DNA of 64,000 nucleotides, taken from positions 62,001-126,000 of the forward strand of contig NZ_JACJTV010000004.1 in assembly GCF_014698845.1 (NCBI RefSeq), given 5' to 3'. The stretch is from Coleofasciculus sp. FACHB-1120. GTDB lineage: Bacteria; Cyanobacteriota; Cyanobacteriia; Cyanobacteriales; FACHB-T130. The notes under the pieces are model-generated. The model had not been told where the DNA came from. It worked only from the letters and a program-made list of their open reading frames with translations, and made no database searches. Within the stretch, counting starts at the first letter, position 1; each line of letters opens with the position of its first letter. A program made the translations under genes and the position numbers. Of the stretch, positions 55,127 to 64,000 are shown in pieces.

Positions 55127-57124
55127 CTAGCGTTCTGTCAGACGAGTTAGCACTTGATTCGACCGTTCCACAAAGGATTTCATCCCTTCAGCGTCAAATC
55201 CTTTCTGAGCCATTAGTGCCAAATCATAGATATGCTGGCACATCAGATTAGCCAAATCGCCAGTGGGTGATTGACCTTCACCTTGGATAATACTGCCTTG
55301 GCTCAACTGAACTAGATTTTGGATCAGCGGGTGCGCGGTATTTACCACCAAGGTGTGCTCTTCAGGAAATTCAACGTTTTGCTGCTGCATCAATGCGTTC
55401 ATCTCCCGCAGACGCCGCAGAACTTCTGGCAAGAGTACCATTGCTGGTGGGGTTCCCTGCGGATCATCTGACTTGAGCGCCTCGGTGCGGATGTTTAATT
55501 TGGGCTTGTTGAGAGCTTTCTGAAATAACTCTTTGATCTGTTCTGAGCGAGTTTTGTTGGTTTTGGGATCAACAATGTCTCCTGCTTTATCCTGGTCAAG
55601 CAGGGTCTTGTCGAGATCAGAGTCTACGCGGGAGAACTTAACGTTCGGATGCTCCTGCTCTAAGAAACTGATGAAGTGGGAGTCTATGAAGGAGTCCATA
55701 AACAGGACTTCTAACCCCTGCTTTTTGTGTAGTTCGACGTAGGTTGCCTGAGTAACTTCATCAGTACAGTAAAAGACTCGATTTTCTTGGCGGTCTTGAT
55801 TACGCTCTAAGTAATCTTTGAGGGTGGTGTAGTGAGTGCTAAGGAGTGTAGGAGCTTCGCCGGGGGTTTGGCTGGGGGTAACTTCTTGCCAGACATCGCC
55901 CTCTTGAGATTGCACTTCAACGGCTGGGATATCGGGTTGGGGAGTTTCTGGAGCCGCTGGTGTAAGGTTCGCAGTGGTGCGATAAATCAGTATGTCTTCG
56001 ACTTGCTTTTTGAATTTGTCGTCGTTGAGGGAGCCGAATTTGACGAAAGTGCCTACGTCTTGCCAGCAGCGGATGTACTCGTCGCGATTTTCGCGGTAAA
56101 GTTCTTTCAAGCGATCGCCCACTTTCTTGGCAATATAATCGGCAATTCTCCGCACTGTCCGGTCGTTGGTCAAGGAACTGCGGGAGACGTTTAAGGGGAT
56201 GTCAGTGCTATCAATGACGCCTCGCAGCGGCAGCAGGAACTTGGGAATGACTTCTTCGCAGTGGTCGCTGACAAATACCTGATTGCAGAACAGCTTAATT
56301 TGTCCCTTGGTGGTGTCCACATCCGGCTTGAGCTTCGGGAAGTAAAGAATCCCGTTCAGGATGAAGGGATAGTCGGTGTTAAGATGCACCCACAGCAGCG
56401 GCTCTTCTTGGAAGGGGTAGAGGTAGCGGTAGAATTCTAGATAATCTTCTTTGGTCAGGTTTTGGGGCGATTCCTTCCACGGTGCTTTTTGCCGGTTGAT
56501 TGTCTCCCCGTCCAGTTGGATAGCTACTGGCATGAAGTCGCAGTAAGTTTTTACCAACTGCCGAATCCGCATTGGTTCCAGGTATTCCACCTCCTCATCC
56601 TGAAGCGTGAGGGTGATGGTGGTGCCGCGTTCAGTTGTTGGTGAGTCTTCTAACTGAAATACGGGTGAACCATCACAAGACCAGTGAACGGCAGAAGCTC
56701 CTTGCTGGTAGGAGAGGGTATCAATCTCGACTTTTTGCGCCACCATGAAGGAGGAGTAGAAGCCAAGACCGAAGTGACCGATAATCTGTTGATCTGCGTT
56801 GGCTTTGTATTTTTGGATAAATTCTTCGGCGCTAGAGAAGGCAACTTGGTTGATGTATTTCTTGACCTCCTCTGCGGTCATGCCGATACCATTATCCGAG
56901 ATGGAGAGGGTTTTTCTGTCTTTGTCAATTGCAATTTTAATTTCTGGTTCGCCCAGTTCGCCGGTGAATTCGCCTGCGAAGGAAACCATCTTGAGTTTCT
57001 GGATGGCATCCACGGCGTTTGAAACCAGTTCCCGCAAGAATATCTCGTGGTCTGTGTAGAGAGATTTCTTGATAATCGGGAAAATATTCTCGGTATGAAT
57101 CGTGATTGTGCCTTGTTCCAGCAT
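55127..57124 (-). CDS. htpG: Molecular chaperone HtpG (Hsp90)
   Basis: 665 residues, full length. The GHKL ATPase domain shows E-L-V-S-N-A-V-D-A, D-N-G-I-G-M-T and G-H-F-G-L-G-F-Y-S-S. The middle domain has V-F-V-S-D-H-C-E-E-V-I-P and N-V-S-R-S-S-L. A C-terminal dimerisation domain follows. ATP-driven chaperone for heat and light-stress clients; in cyanobacteria it is important for thermotolerance. Start ATG 57124. Confidence 0.96.
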   Translation of the reverse strand: MLEQGTITIHTENIFPIIKKSLYTDHEIFLRELVSNAVDAIQKLKMVSFAGEFTGELGEPEIKIAIDKDRKTLSISDNGIGMTAEEVKKYINQVAFSSAEEFIQKYKANADQQIIGHFGLGFYSSFMVAQKVEIDTLSYQQGASAVHWSCDGSPVFQLEDSPTTERGTTITLTLQDEEVEYLEPMRIRQLVKTYCDFMPVAIQLDGETINRQKAPWKESPQNLTKEDYLEFYRYLYPFQEEPLLWVHLNTDYPFILNGILYFPKLKPDVDTTKGQIKLFCNQVFVSDHCEEVIPKFLLPLRGVIDSTDIPLNVSRSSLTNDRTVRRIADYIAKKVGDRLKELYRENRDEYIRCWQDVGTFVKFGSLNDDKFKKQVEDILIYRTTANLTPAAPETPQPDIPAVEVQSQEGDVWQEVTPSQTPGEAPTLLSTHYTTLKDYLERNQDRQENRVFYCTDEVTQATYVELHKKQGLEVLFMDSFIDSHFISFLEQEHPNVKFSRVDSDLDKTLLDQDKAGDIVDPKTNKTRSEQIKELFQKALNKPKLNIRTEALKSDDPQGTPPAMVLLPEVLRRLREMNALMQQQNVEFPEEHTLVVNTAHPLIQNLVQLSQGSIIQGEGQSPTGDLANLMCQHIYDLALMAQKGFDAEGMKSFVERSNQVLTRLTER

Positions 57125-57318
57125 AGTTAGGGGTCTCTAGTTCGCTTACTTCGAGTATCTTAAATATTGATTGTGAGCGATCGCTGTTAGTTCTGAGTAG
57201 AGGGCAGAGCTGCTTAACCCTATGGGATTCCCACCCATCGAGATGCGGATTTCCCTACTTTCTAGTTTAGTAAGGGAAATTGTAACTGGACGCGATCGCT
57301 CAATCCCCGCCTAGAATG

Positions 57319-57957
57319 CTAATTATTCATGTTTTTTTCCAGTACGAAAAAGTAGTGATAGGGGTTTAAAGGATCGATAAATTCCCTATTAATTCTAAGA
57401 CCTGCTTTTTCAATTGAGTTAACTAGACGTTTTTTCGGATAGCCTTTGAGTCCCATCTCCCAGTAGTGCTCATCAGTCAAAGGCTTTTGACTCCAAAAGA
57501 GTGGAATCCGAACAAAAAAATACTTGGGTCTTAATGACAAAGAAAATTTAAATTGAACTGACAAAAATCTACTTCTATATGGAACCGAAATTACTAAGAA
57601 TTTTTTAGTTGCATCTGCCAGCTTTTTAAGGGCTTTTTCTGCATCATCGTATGGGATATGCTCTAATACTTGAAAAATAGCGATTGCATCGAATTTATCT
57701 TCTGGCAGTGTAAAATCACTTGCTAGATCCAGAACCATGTCCGGCTTTAATTCTACGTCAAAATCAGCGGTTGTGACGTTGTATCCACCCCGCTTGAGCA
57801 TTTCTGTAAAAAGCGAATTAAAAATCCCGATTTCAAGGATGTTGTTAACTTGCTGTCCTAGCCCTCGGATGAGACGCGCCTGGTTATAGTAACTAATGAG
57901 CCGGTCTTTTGATATATATTCTTCGCTCGAAATTTTAGGTTTGTTTATGCTCGTCAT
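57319..57957 (-). CDS. Class I SAM-dependent methyltransferase
   Basis: 212 residues. SAM-binding motif I I-L-E-I-G-I-F-N is near residue 41, an acidic end of strand 2 (T-T-A-D-F-D) follows, and F-D-A-I-A-I-F-Q-V-L-E-H-I-P (about 86-99) is the methyltransf_11-type post-motif. AT-rich like the two glycosyltransferases before it, with 184 bases between. It probably methylates a sugar in the polysaccharide made by the cluster; this is inferred from position. Start ATG 57957. Confidence 0.78.
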   Translation of the reverse strand: MTSINKPKISSEEYISKDRLISYYNQARLIRGLGQQVNNILEIGIFNSLFTEMLKRGGYNVTTADFDVELKPDMVLDLASDFTLPEDKFDAIAIFQVLEHIPYDDAEKALKKLADATKKFLVISVPYRSRFLSVQFKFSLSLRPKYFFVRIPLFWSQKPLTDEHYWEMGLKGYPKKRLVNSIEKAGLRINREFIDPLNPYHYFFVLEKNMNN

Positions 57958-58141
57958 AAAAATATCTCCTTGGTTGGTTAAAAAATTAGTATTATTAACT
58001 TTTCTATTTTGGTAAAGACTTAACTTTAAGCTATTGAAGACTAGAAAGCTCTACAAGTTTTTTTTAATAAATTTCTAAAAGCTAGCTTCCCTACTCATAG
58101 GAGTATAACTTTCCAAAAAGTCAGAAAAATAGAATATATTT

Positions 58142-59311
58142 CTATGTTCTTAACTCAGTTAATAGTTTTTTTACGGCTTGAGCAGCAATATTCCAATTAA
58201 GTCTATCTTGATACTCGTTGAATGATGATACAGCTAACCTTTCATAGGCGCTATAATTTTCTAGTTTAGATACAATATAGTTACAATAATCAGCAATATT
58301 AGTATTTACTGCAAAAGTTTTCCCGTTGAAATCATTTTTAATGATAGTTGGTATACCACCAATATTTGTGGTTAAACAAGGTATTCCAAACGAATTTGCT
58401 TCAATTAAAACGTGGGGTGAACAGTCTGCTAAAGTAGGCAAAATTAGAAAGTGGGATTCAGCCATTAGTCTATTAAATTCATTTAAACCCTCATTCGTTG
58501 ATTTATCAATAAATCCTTTAATCCTAACAAAACTTAGTTCGGACTCATTAATCTTCGGCTGACATCCAACTACTTGAAGTTGAGTTTTTAGACCCATTTG
58601 ATTTAGTTTTCTAGCAACTTCCAGCGCAACATTTCCTCCTTTTCTAAGCCACTCCACACCAATAAATAATAATTTACAAGGAGTTGTACTTCTTGCTGTT
58701 ATAGCGTTGTTGATATCATCAATTGTTCTATTACATTTTATATTAGCTCCCCAAGGCACTACTTTTACTTTAGAAGGATTAATTCCATAGATATCAATGG
58801 CTGTTTGAGCAGCCCATTCCGACGAGAGAATTACTAATTCGCATTTATTCAATGCAGCTTGTTCCATTAAATATATATTTCCTTTGGTTTCCTTGCACAA
58901 GTTGCTCAAATAAGGATAGAAATCAATCAAACCTGTCAGTGTTGAGTCTGTCCACAGAACGACTGGCTGTTTACATTCCAGATAAGCAATCGGCACTGCA
59001 TTTTCAGGACAAAGCACTATGTCTGAGTTGAATTCAGATAATTTTTCAGATATCTGATATGCATAATCCTTAAGGACTAATGGCTCTGCCCAGCGGTAGT
59101 AATCTTTTTTAAAAAAGTTTCGATATAAACTCCACTTAGCTTTAGTAATTATCGATTTTTTCTTATTTAAAGGTCCAACGTATTCCAGGTCAATAGATTG
59201 ATTTTTCAAAGCTTTTGCTATGCTGGCCCCAGCACCACATAGTCCTAATTGAGACTTAGTCCAGGTCAAGCTATTAAAGACATCATAAGTTGTAGCATAA
59301 GCAATCTTCAT
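58142..59311 (-). CDS. GT4 family glycosyltransferase (paralogue a)
   Basis: 389 residues of GT-B fold. The C-terminal nucleotide-sugar domain has L-L-F-I-G-V-E-W-L-R-K-G-G and G-C-Q-P. The family's E-x7-E position reads D-C-S-P-H-V-L-I-E, so the first Glu is Asp. It aligns throughout with the next gene (shared M-K-I-A-Y-A-T, W-A-E-P, S-S-x-W-A-A-Q-T), so the pair is a tandem duplication. AT-rich. Likely adds one sugar during polysaccharide assembly; donor unknown. Confidence 0.82.
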   Translation of the reverse strand: MKIAYATTYDVFNSLTWTKSQLGLCGAGASIAKALKNQSIDLEYVGPLNKKKSIITKAKWSLYRNFFKKDYYRWAEPLVLKDYAYQISEKLSEFNSDIVLCPENAVPIAYLECKQPVVLWTDSTLTGLIDFYPYLSNLCKETKGNIYLMEQAALNKCELVILSSEWAAQTAIDIYGINPSKVKVVPWGANIKCNRTIDDINNAITARSTTPCKLLFIGVEWLRKGGNVALEVARKLNQMGLKTQLQVVGCQPKINESELSFVRIKGFIDKSTNEGLNEFNRLMAESHFLILPTLADCSPHVLIEANSFGIPCLTTNIGGIPTIIKNDFNGKTFAVNTNIADYCNYIVSKLENYSAYERLAVSSFNEYQDRLNWNIAAQAVKKLLTELRT

Positions 59312-59331
59312 AATGAGTAATTATGCTTAAT

Positions 59332-60507
59332 TTAAATTAAGTCCATAAATAACTTTTGTGCTGACTGGGCACTTACTGACCAGTTTAAACGAGTTTGATA
59401 CTCATTAAATGAAGATAAAGCTAACTTTTTATAAGCGCCATAATCGCTAAACAAATCATAAATATAGGTGCAATATTCAAGAATATTGCTGGTTATTGAA
59501 AAAAGCTTTCCATTTACATTATCTTTGATTACTGTTGGTATGCCGCCTACCTTGGTAGATATACAGGGAACTCCATAGGAGTTCGCCTCACAGAAGACGT
59601 TTCCATAAGCTTCTGCTTGTGAAGGCACAATTAATAGATGAGATTCAGCTATCAACTTACTAATTTTATTTAATCCCGCCGCTGTTGATTTACTAATAAA
59701 ACCAATATTAACAACAAAATCAGGAAGAGAACTATCCCTAAAAGGCTGGCATCCAACTATTGTTAATTCAACATTTAATCCGCTCTTATTCAATTCTCTG
59801 GCTACTTCTAAAGCTATCTTTCCACCTTTTCTAAACCAATCCACGCCTAAAAAGAGGAGCTTGCATTTATCCGAGGGTCGATCTTCAATAATCTCCTTAA
59901 TATCGTCTAACGTCCTATCACACTCAACATTTGCTCCTGACGGAATCACTTTGACTTTCGAGGCGTCAACTTGATAAGTATCAATTACAGTTTGAGCTGC
60001 CCAGTCGGAGGAGAATATAGCTAAACTGCATTTATCTAAAGTAAGTTTATCCATAGTAGTTAATTGCTGGATGGTCTCACTACACAGGTTACTAAACTCA
60101 GTATAAAAGTTCATCAATCCAGCGTAAGAAGCATCTGTCCAGACTACAGTGGGTTGCTTACAGTCAAGATAAGAAATTAAATTGATGTCTGGACATAAGA
60201 CGATTTTGGGATTAGTTCGGAGAATTTTTTGGGCAATTTGGGATGCATAGCCTTGATTAACAACGGGTTCTGCCCAAGGATAATAGGTTTGTTTAGATAT
60301 ATGCTTATGCCAGCGATTCTTTGCCTTAGATAATAATTTTGAAATAGGGGGATAGCTTTCCTGAAGAGGACCAATATATTCGATAGTTCCCAACTGTCTT
60401 TCAAGAGCTTTCGCTTTGTAGTAGTTAGTGCCACAGTGCCCAATTAAGTTTCGAGGCCAAGTACGGCTATTGAAAAGGTCATAGTGAGTAGCGTATGCTA
60501 TCTTCAT
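59332..60507 (-). CDS. GT4 family glycosyltransferase (paralogue b)
   Basis: 391 residues, paralogue of the gene 20 bases downstream. The intact motif E-A-Y-G-N-V-F-C-E and L-F-L-G-V-D-W-F-R-K-G-G mark an active GT-B retaining enzyme. W-T-D-A-S and S-S-D-W-A-A-Q-T-V are shared with paralogue a. It starts 9 bases after the HpsE-like gene ends, indicating one operon: GT2, GT4b, GT4a, perhaps the methyltransferase. Confidence 0.84.
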   Translation of the reverse strand: MKIAYATHYDLFNSRTWPRNLIGHCGTNYYKAKALERQLGTIEYIGPLQESYPPISKLLSKAKNRWHKHISKQTYYPWAEPVVNQGYASQIAQKILRTNPKIVLCPDINLISYLDCKQPTVVWTDASYAGLMNFYTEFSNLCSETIQQLTTMDKLTLDKCSLAIFSSDWAAQTVIDTYQVDASKVKVIPSGANVECDRTLDDIKEIIEDRPSDKCKLLFLGVDWFRKGGKIALEVARELNKSGLNVELTIVGCQPFRDSSLPDFVVNIGFISKSTAAGLNKISKLIAESHLLIVPSQAEAYGNVFCEANSYGVPCISTKVGGIPTVIKDNVNGKLFSITSNILEYCTYIYDLFSDYGAYKKLALSSFNEYQTRLNWSVSAQSAQKLFMDLI

Positions 60508-60516
60508 TGACTTTGT

Positions 60517-61515
60517 TCAAATTTTTTTTTTTACGTTAATGAAACCTTTAACTGGCAATTTTTTATATATTCCTAAAAAAGGACTATAAAATCGACCCAA
60601 TTGAGACTGAAACTCACAAGCTTTAATAAAATTCTTGGAAAGAAAATCTTCATTTTGTCGGTAGTAAACCAATAGCTTAAAACCATCTCGTAATGTAAAA
60701 AATGGTATCAAAAAAGGTAGGAAGGGGCGCTGCCATCGATAAAACCGAGTAACTCGTGTCAAATGGTTAGAGAGACCATATCCACGAGCTAGTCTAAGTA
60801 AATAGGCTTCTTCTAAACGATGGGGGGGAATGTGGTGCCAAATCTCCAGTTTGGGATTGTGCCAAACTTCCCACTTACTATTTTGAATATAGAACATTAT
60901 TTCTGCGTCTTCCCCGGCAGCCATTGTTTTCTCGTCTCTGCCGGGTATTAGGAGTTTTTCTGGAGGAGGAACGGCGTCTTGCCATGCCTGTTTCCGGATG
61001 ACTGAACCGGGTGCAGCAGGAATTCGGCGTGGTTTATCAGAACGCTTGTATTGAAAAGGCGTTGCACCTCGGTTATAGATAGTAAGATACCCTTTTATTT
61101 GCTCAAAGTAGGGCGGTGGTGGTTCATCGAGTTTGGCATGAATAATGCCGCCATAGGCCCCCACTTGAGGGCGATCGCAACCAAAGCGATAAGCTTCGGC
61201 TACCCAGTTGTCTGCTGGTAGATTATCATCATCCAAAAATCCAATCAAGTCGCTGCTTTTAGCTTCTTGTACGGCTCGATATCGAGCATAGGTAGCGCCT
61301 TGTTTGGCTTCAAAAACATATCTTAACTGGCTACCTTGACGCCAGTTTGTCGCATAGTGAGCAACAATACCAGCCGTGTCGTCATTGCTATTGTTGTCAA
61401 CAACCAGCACTTCCCAGTCAATATCCTCTGTTCCAACTTGATGAAGCAGTTGATCTAGAACTTCGGGCAGACGTTCTGCACCGTTATATGTGCAAATTGC
61501 TACAGTAAAGTCCAC
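60517..61515 (-). CDS. hpsE: GT2 glycosyltransferase, HpsE-like
   Basis: 332 residues. The GT-A start F-T-V-A-I-C-T-Y-N-G-A is followed by V-D-N-N-S-N-D-D-T, and the D-x-D-type F-L-D-D-D-N-L-P at about 93-100. A late G-E-D-A-E-I segment is the catalytic-acid region. A C-terminal hydrophobic segment (P-F-L-P-F-L-I-P-F-F) may dock on the membrane. It resembles the hormogonium polysaccharide glycosyltransferase HpsE as I recall it. The start ATG at 61515 has no close upstream gene; it heads the GT operon. Confidence 0.76.
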   Translation of the reverse strand: MDFTVAICTYNGAERLPEVLDQLLHQVGTEDIDWEVLVVDNNSNDDTAGIVAHYATNWRQGSQLRYVFEAKQGATYARYRAVQEAKSSDLIGFLDDDNLPADNWVAEAYRFGCDRPQVGAYGGIIHAKLDEPPPPYFEQIKGYLTIYNRGATPFQYKRSDKPRRIPAAPGSVIRKQAWQDAVPPPEKLLIPGRDEKTMAAGEDAEIMFYIQNSKWEVWHNPKLEIWHHIPPHRLEEAYLLRLARGYGLSNHLTRVTRFYRWQRPFLPFLIPFFTLRDGFKLLVYYRQNEDFLSKNFIKACEFQSQLGRFYSPFLGIYKKLPVKGFINVKKKI

Positions 61516-61572
61516 GGATATGTTCTTGGCGTTGTCGCCTCCATTTTGGATTTTGTCTTGCTTTTAGACTAA

Positions 61573-61605
61573 CAGTAGAGACGTTTAGAGGCAATGTCTC
61601 TACTG
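61573..61605 (-). terminator. Hairpin after clpB
   Basis: CAGTAGAGAC (61573-61582) pairs with GTCTCTACTG (61596-61605), 8 bases after the clpB stop on the minus strand. No T-run is obvious. It resembles the GTAGAG hairpin at 54717-54745 and may be a dispersed palindrome. Confidence 0.5.
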
Positions 61606-61612
61606 ATAATTG

Positions 61613-64000
61613 TTAAATGATTTGAGCTTCGAGGAGGCTGAGGGACTGTTTTTTGCTGAAAGTCAGCGTATCGTCAACACAATCAACCAAGATGGTATCG
61701 CCACTCACGAAGGTGTTTTCTAGCAGCGCTGTGGCAAGGGTATTTTGCAATTCACGCTGAATGGCGCGTTTCAGAGGACGGGCACCATAGATCGGATCGT
61801 AGCCAACTTCTGCCAGGTGGTCTTGGGCAGATCCCGAGAGTTCGATGGTGATTTTTTGATCGGCTAGTAGCTTCTCAATCTGCTTGATTTGAATGCTGAC
61901 AATCTGGCGCAGTTCCGAGCGTTCCAGCCTGTGGAAGAGAATAATGTCGTCCACGCGGTTGAGAAATTCGGGGCGGAAATGCGATCGCAAAGCATCCGTC
62001 ACCTTCTTCTGCATCAATTCATACTGGTCTTCGTTGCCTGAAAGATCGAGAATATACTCGCTGCCGATGTTGCTTGTCATTACAATCACCGTATTCCGGA
62101 AATCCACCGTCCTGCCTTGGGAATCGGTAATTCTTCCATCATCCAGCACTTGCAGCAAGATGTTGAACACATCGCGGTGGGCTTTCTCCACTTCATCCAG
62201 CAGCACGACCGAGTAGGGGCGACGGCGAATTGCCTCAGACAGTTGACCGCCTTCTTCGTAACCGACGTACCCTGGTGGGGCACCTACGAGGCGCGAGACA
62301 GCGTGTTTTTCCATGTACTCGGACATATCAATCCGTACCAGGGCGTCCTCGCTGTCAAACAGGAACTGAGCTAAGGCACGGGCTAGCTCAGTTTTACCCA
62401 CTCCTGTTGGCCCCATGAACAGGAAAGAACCAATCGGACGACTGGGATCTTTCATCCCCGCACGGGTGCGACGGATGGCAGCAGAAACGGCGGCAACGGC
62501 TTCTTGCTGACCGATCACCCGTTCGTGGAGATGAGATTCAAGCTGGAGTAGTTTTTGCCGTTCCGACTCTAGCAGTCGGTTGACTGGGATGCCCGTCCAC
62601 TTGGCGACAATTTCGGCAATATCGTCTTCGCGTACCTCTTCGCGCAACAAGGCAGCACCGCGAGATTGCAGTTCCAACAATTGGGCTTCTTTGGCTTCCC
62701 GGTCGCGTCCTAAAACCTCCAACCGTCCATACTTCAGCTGAGCAGCTTTGTTAAGGTCGTAGGCGCGTTCTGCCTGCTCTATTTGTACCCGGAGTTTATC
62801 TTCTTCCTCCTTCACCGCGTTAATGTCTTCTAAGAGCTGTTTTTCTGATTGCCACTGAGAACTTAGTTGAACTTGTTTTTCACTCAGGGAGGCAATTTCT
62901 TGTTCGATGCGCTCTAAACGCTCCTGAGAAGAACGGAAGGCACCCACAACGGTTGTTAAACCCGTCCGTTGACCTTCTCCTTGCAGGGAGAGCTTTTCCA
63001 TCTCCAGCTGCATCACCCGGCGGTCAATTGCCTCTAGTTCTACCGGCTTGGAAGTAATCTCCATTTTCAGCTTGGCAGCGGCTTCATCGACCAAATCAAT
63101 TGCTTTATCTGGCAAAAACCGCTCGGTGATGTAGCGATCGCTCAAGCTGGCGGCGGCAACTAAGGCAGAATCGGTAATCTTCACACCGTGGTGGACTTCG
63201 TAGCGTTCTTTCAGCCCCCGGAGAATCGAAACTGTATCTTCGACGCTGGGCTGATTGACATAGACTTGTTGAAACCGGCGTTCGAGTGCCGCATCTTTTT
63301 CAATGTGCTTGCGGTACTCGTCTAGGGTCGTCGCCCCAATGCAGCGCAGTTCTCCCCGCGCCAGCATTGGTTTGAGCAAGTTACTGGCATCCATTGCCCC
63401 TTGCGTGGCACCAGCGCCCACCACCGTGTGCATCTCATCAATAAATAGGACAATCTGACCGACTGAATCGATGACTTCTTTTAACACCGATCTGAGGCGG
63501 TCTTCAAATTCTCCCCGATATTTGGCTCCCGCAATCAGACTCCCCATATCCAGGGCAATTAAGCGGCGGTTCTTCAAAGATTCAGGTACGTCGCCGTTGA
63601 CGATGCGCTGGGCTAAACCTTCTGCGATCGCTGTCTTCCCGACACCGGGTTCCCCAATCAGCACCGGGTTGTTCTTACTCCGGCGGGATAGTACCTGCAC
63701 CACGCGGCGGATTTCCTCATCTCGCCCAATCACCGGGTCAAGCTTCCCGGATTTGGCTCGTTCTGTCAGGTCGCGTCCGTACCGTTCCAAGGCTTCATAG
63801 CGTGCCTCTGGATTTTGGTCTTTGACTTTCTGGGTACCCCGAACCTCTTTTATCGTGACTTCCAGCTTTTGGCGATCGAAGTTGAAGCTTTTGAGCAACC
63901 GGCGTCCGATGCGGTCATCTTCAGCGAAGCCGACTAATAGATGTTCTACGGAGATGAACTCATCCTGCAAGCTAGTTCTTGAGGCTTCAGCCTTGTCTAG
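61613..64000 (-). CDS. clpB: ATP-dependent disaggregase ClpB, cut by window end
   Basis: 795 codons are visible and the frame is open to base 64000, so the N-terminus lies outside. Present are the end of the N-domain ([10 protein letters not shown]), AAA1 with G-E-P-G-V-G-K-T and L-F-I-D-E-M-H, the long coiled-coil M-domain that separates ClpB from ClpC, and AAA2 with G-P-T-G-V-G-K-T and Y-G-A-R-P-L-K-R. It extracts proteins from aggregates together with DnaK. A TTG at 63968-63970 is internal, not the start. Confidence 0.95.
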   Translation of the reverse strand, partial: LDKAEASRTSLQDEFISVEHLLVGFAEDDRIGRRLLKSFNFDRQKLEVTIKEVRGTQKVKDQNPEARYEALERYGRDLTERAKSGKLDPVIGRDEEIRRVVQVLSRRSKNNPVLIGEPGVGKTAIAEGLAQRIVNGDVPESLKNRRLIALDMGSLIAGAKYRGEFEDRLRSVLKEVIDSVGQIVLFIDEMHTVVGAGATQGAMDASNLLKPMLARGELRCIGATTLDEYRKHIEKDAALERRFQQVYVNQPSVEDTVSILRGLKERYEVHHGVKITDSALVAAASLSDRYITERFLPDKAIDLVDEAAAKLKMEITSKPVELEAIDRRVMQLEMEKLSLQGEGQRTGLTTVVGAFRSSQERLERIEQEIASLSEKQVQLSSQWQSEKQLLEDINAVKEEEDKLRVQIEQAERAYDLNKAAQLKYGRLEVLGRDREAKEAQLLELQSRGAALLREEVREDDIAEIVAKWTGIPVNRLLESERQKLLQLESHLHERVIGQQEAVAAVSAAIRRTRAGMKDPSRPIGSFLFMGPTGVGKTELARALAQFLFDSEDALVRIDMSEYMEKHAVSRLVGAPPGYVGYEEGGQLSEAIRRRPYSVVLLDEVEKAHRDVFNILLQVLDDGRITDSQGRTVDFRNTVIVMTSNIGSEYILDLSGNEDQYELMQKKVTDALRSHFRPEFLNRVDDIILFHRLERSELRQIVSIQIKQIEKLLADQKITIELSGSAQDHLAEVGYDPIYGARPLKRAIQRELQNTLATALLENTFVSGDTILVDCVDDTLTFSKKQSLSLLEAQII

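Overview
The window is chromosomal DNA of a filamentous, gliding cyanobacterium. Direct evidence is the very frequent GCGATCGC (HIP1) octamer, including inside genes, together with cyanobacterial gene families (DUF3153 lipoprotein, CIA30-SDR fusion, LapA-like protein, Zam-like RNB protein) and a hormogonium-polysaccharide (hps) locus. I cannot name the genus. No tRNA, rRNA, CRISPR array, prophage or intact insertion sequence was seen. The first gene (gmd) and the last (clpB) run off the window.

Layout. 1-8.6 kb: GDP-fucose synthesis (gmd, fcl), 5-formyl-THF cyclo-ligase, a sugar ABC permease, a SanA/YdcF-like protein, the SDR/CIA30 fusion, a HAD phosphatase with a broken small reading frame behind it, and an alpha/beta hydrolase. 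8.6-20.2 kb: a 7TM-HD phosphohydrolase, an ADP-ribosylglycohydrolase-like protein that seems to lack its metal ligands, an AT-rich orphan, an MscS channel, DUF3153 lipoprotein, TldE/PmbA, a TPR-like protein, a secreted Tyr/Pro-rich protein, argB and aroK. 20.3-24.5 kb: two STAND/NB-ARC ATPase genes, each divergent from a gene for the same family of 63-75 residue protein. The divergent intergenic regions carry direct repeats phased at 11 nt, and one also carries a 26-codon reading frame with a perfect Shine-Dalgarno sequence. This is the least explained and most system-like part of the window.

24.5-45.6 kb: a LapA-like protein, ubiX and a Zam/RNase R-like gene in a row; a nearly 1 kb gene-free stretch; a conserved hypothetical; clpP; small unknown genes; a YyaL-type thioredoxin-domain protein; ftsL-ftsI; a double-GAF histidine kinase; a small lipoprotein behind a hairpin-rich leader; a GST; and glgB. 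45.7-61.5 kb: the polysaccharide/motility region on the minus strand. It has HpsA and pseudopilins HpsB, HpsC and HpsD, a further pilin-like gene and a pilin remnant. After rpmB and htpG come a methyltransferase, two tandem GT4 glycosyltransferases and an HpsE-like GT2. The window ends in clpB.

How it fits together. gmd/fcl make GDP-fucose, and the GT/methyltransferase cluster and hps genes probably build and export the slime polysaccharide used in gliding. The pseudopilins probably belong to the type IV pilus-like export and motility machinery. ClpP, ClpB and HtpG are proteostasis genes; ftsL-ftsI serve division; argB and aroK serve amino-acid synthesis. The STAND modules look like an accessory signalling or conflict system of unknown output.
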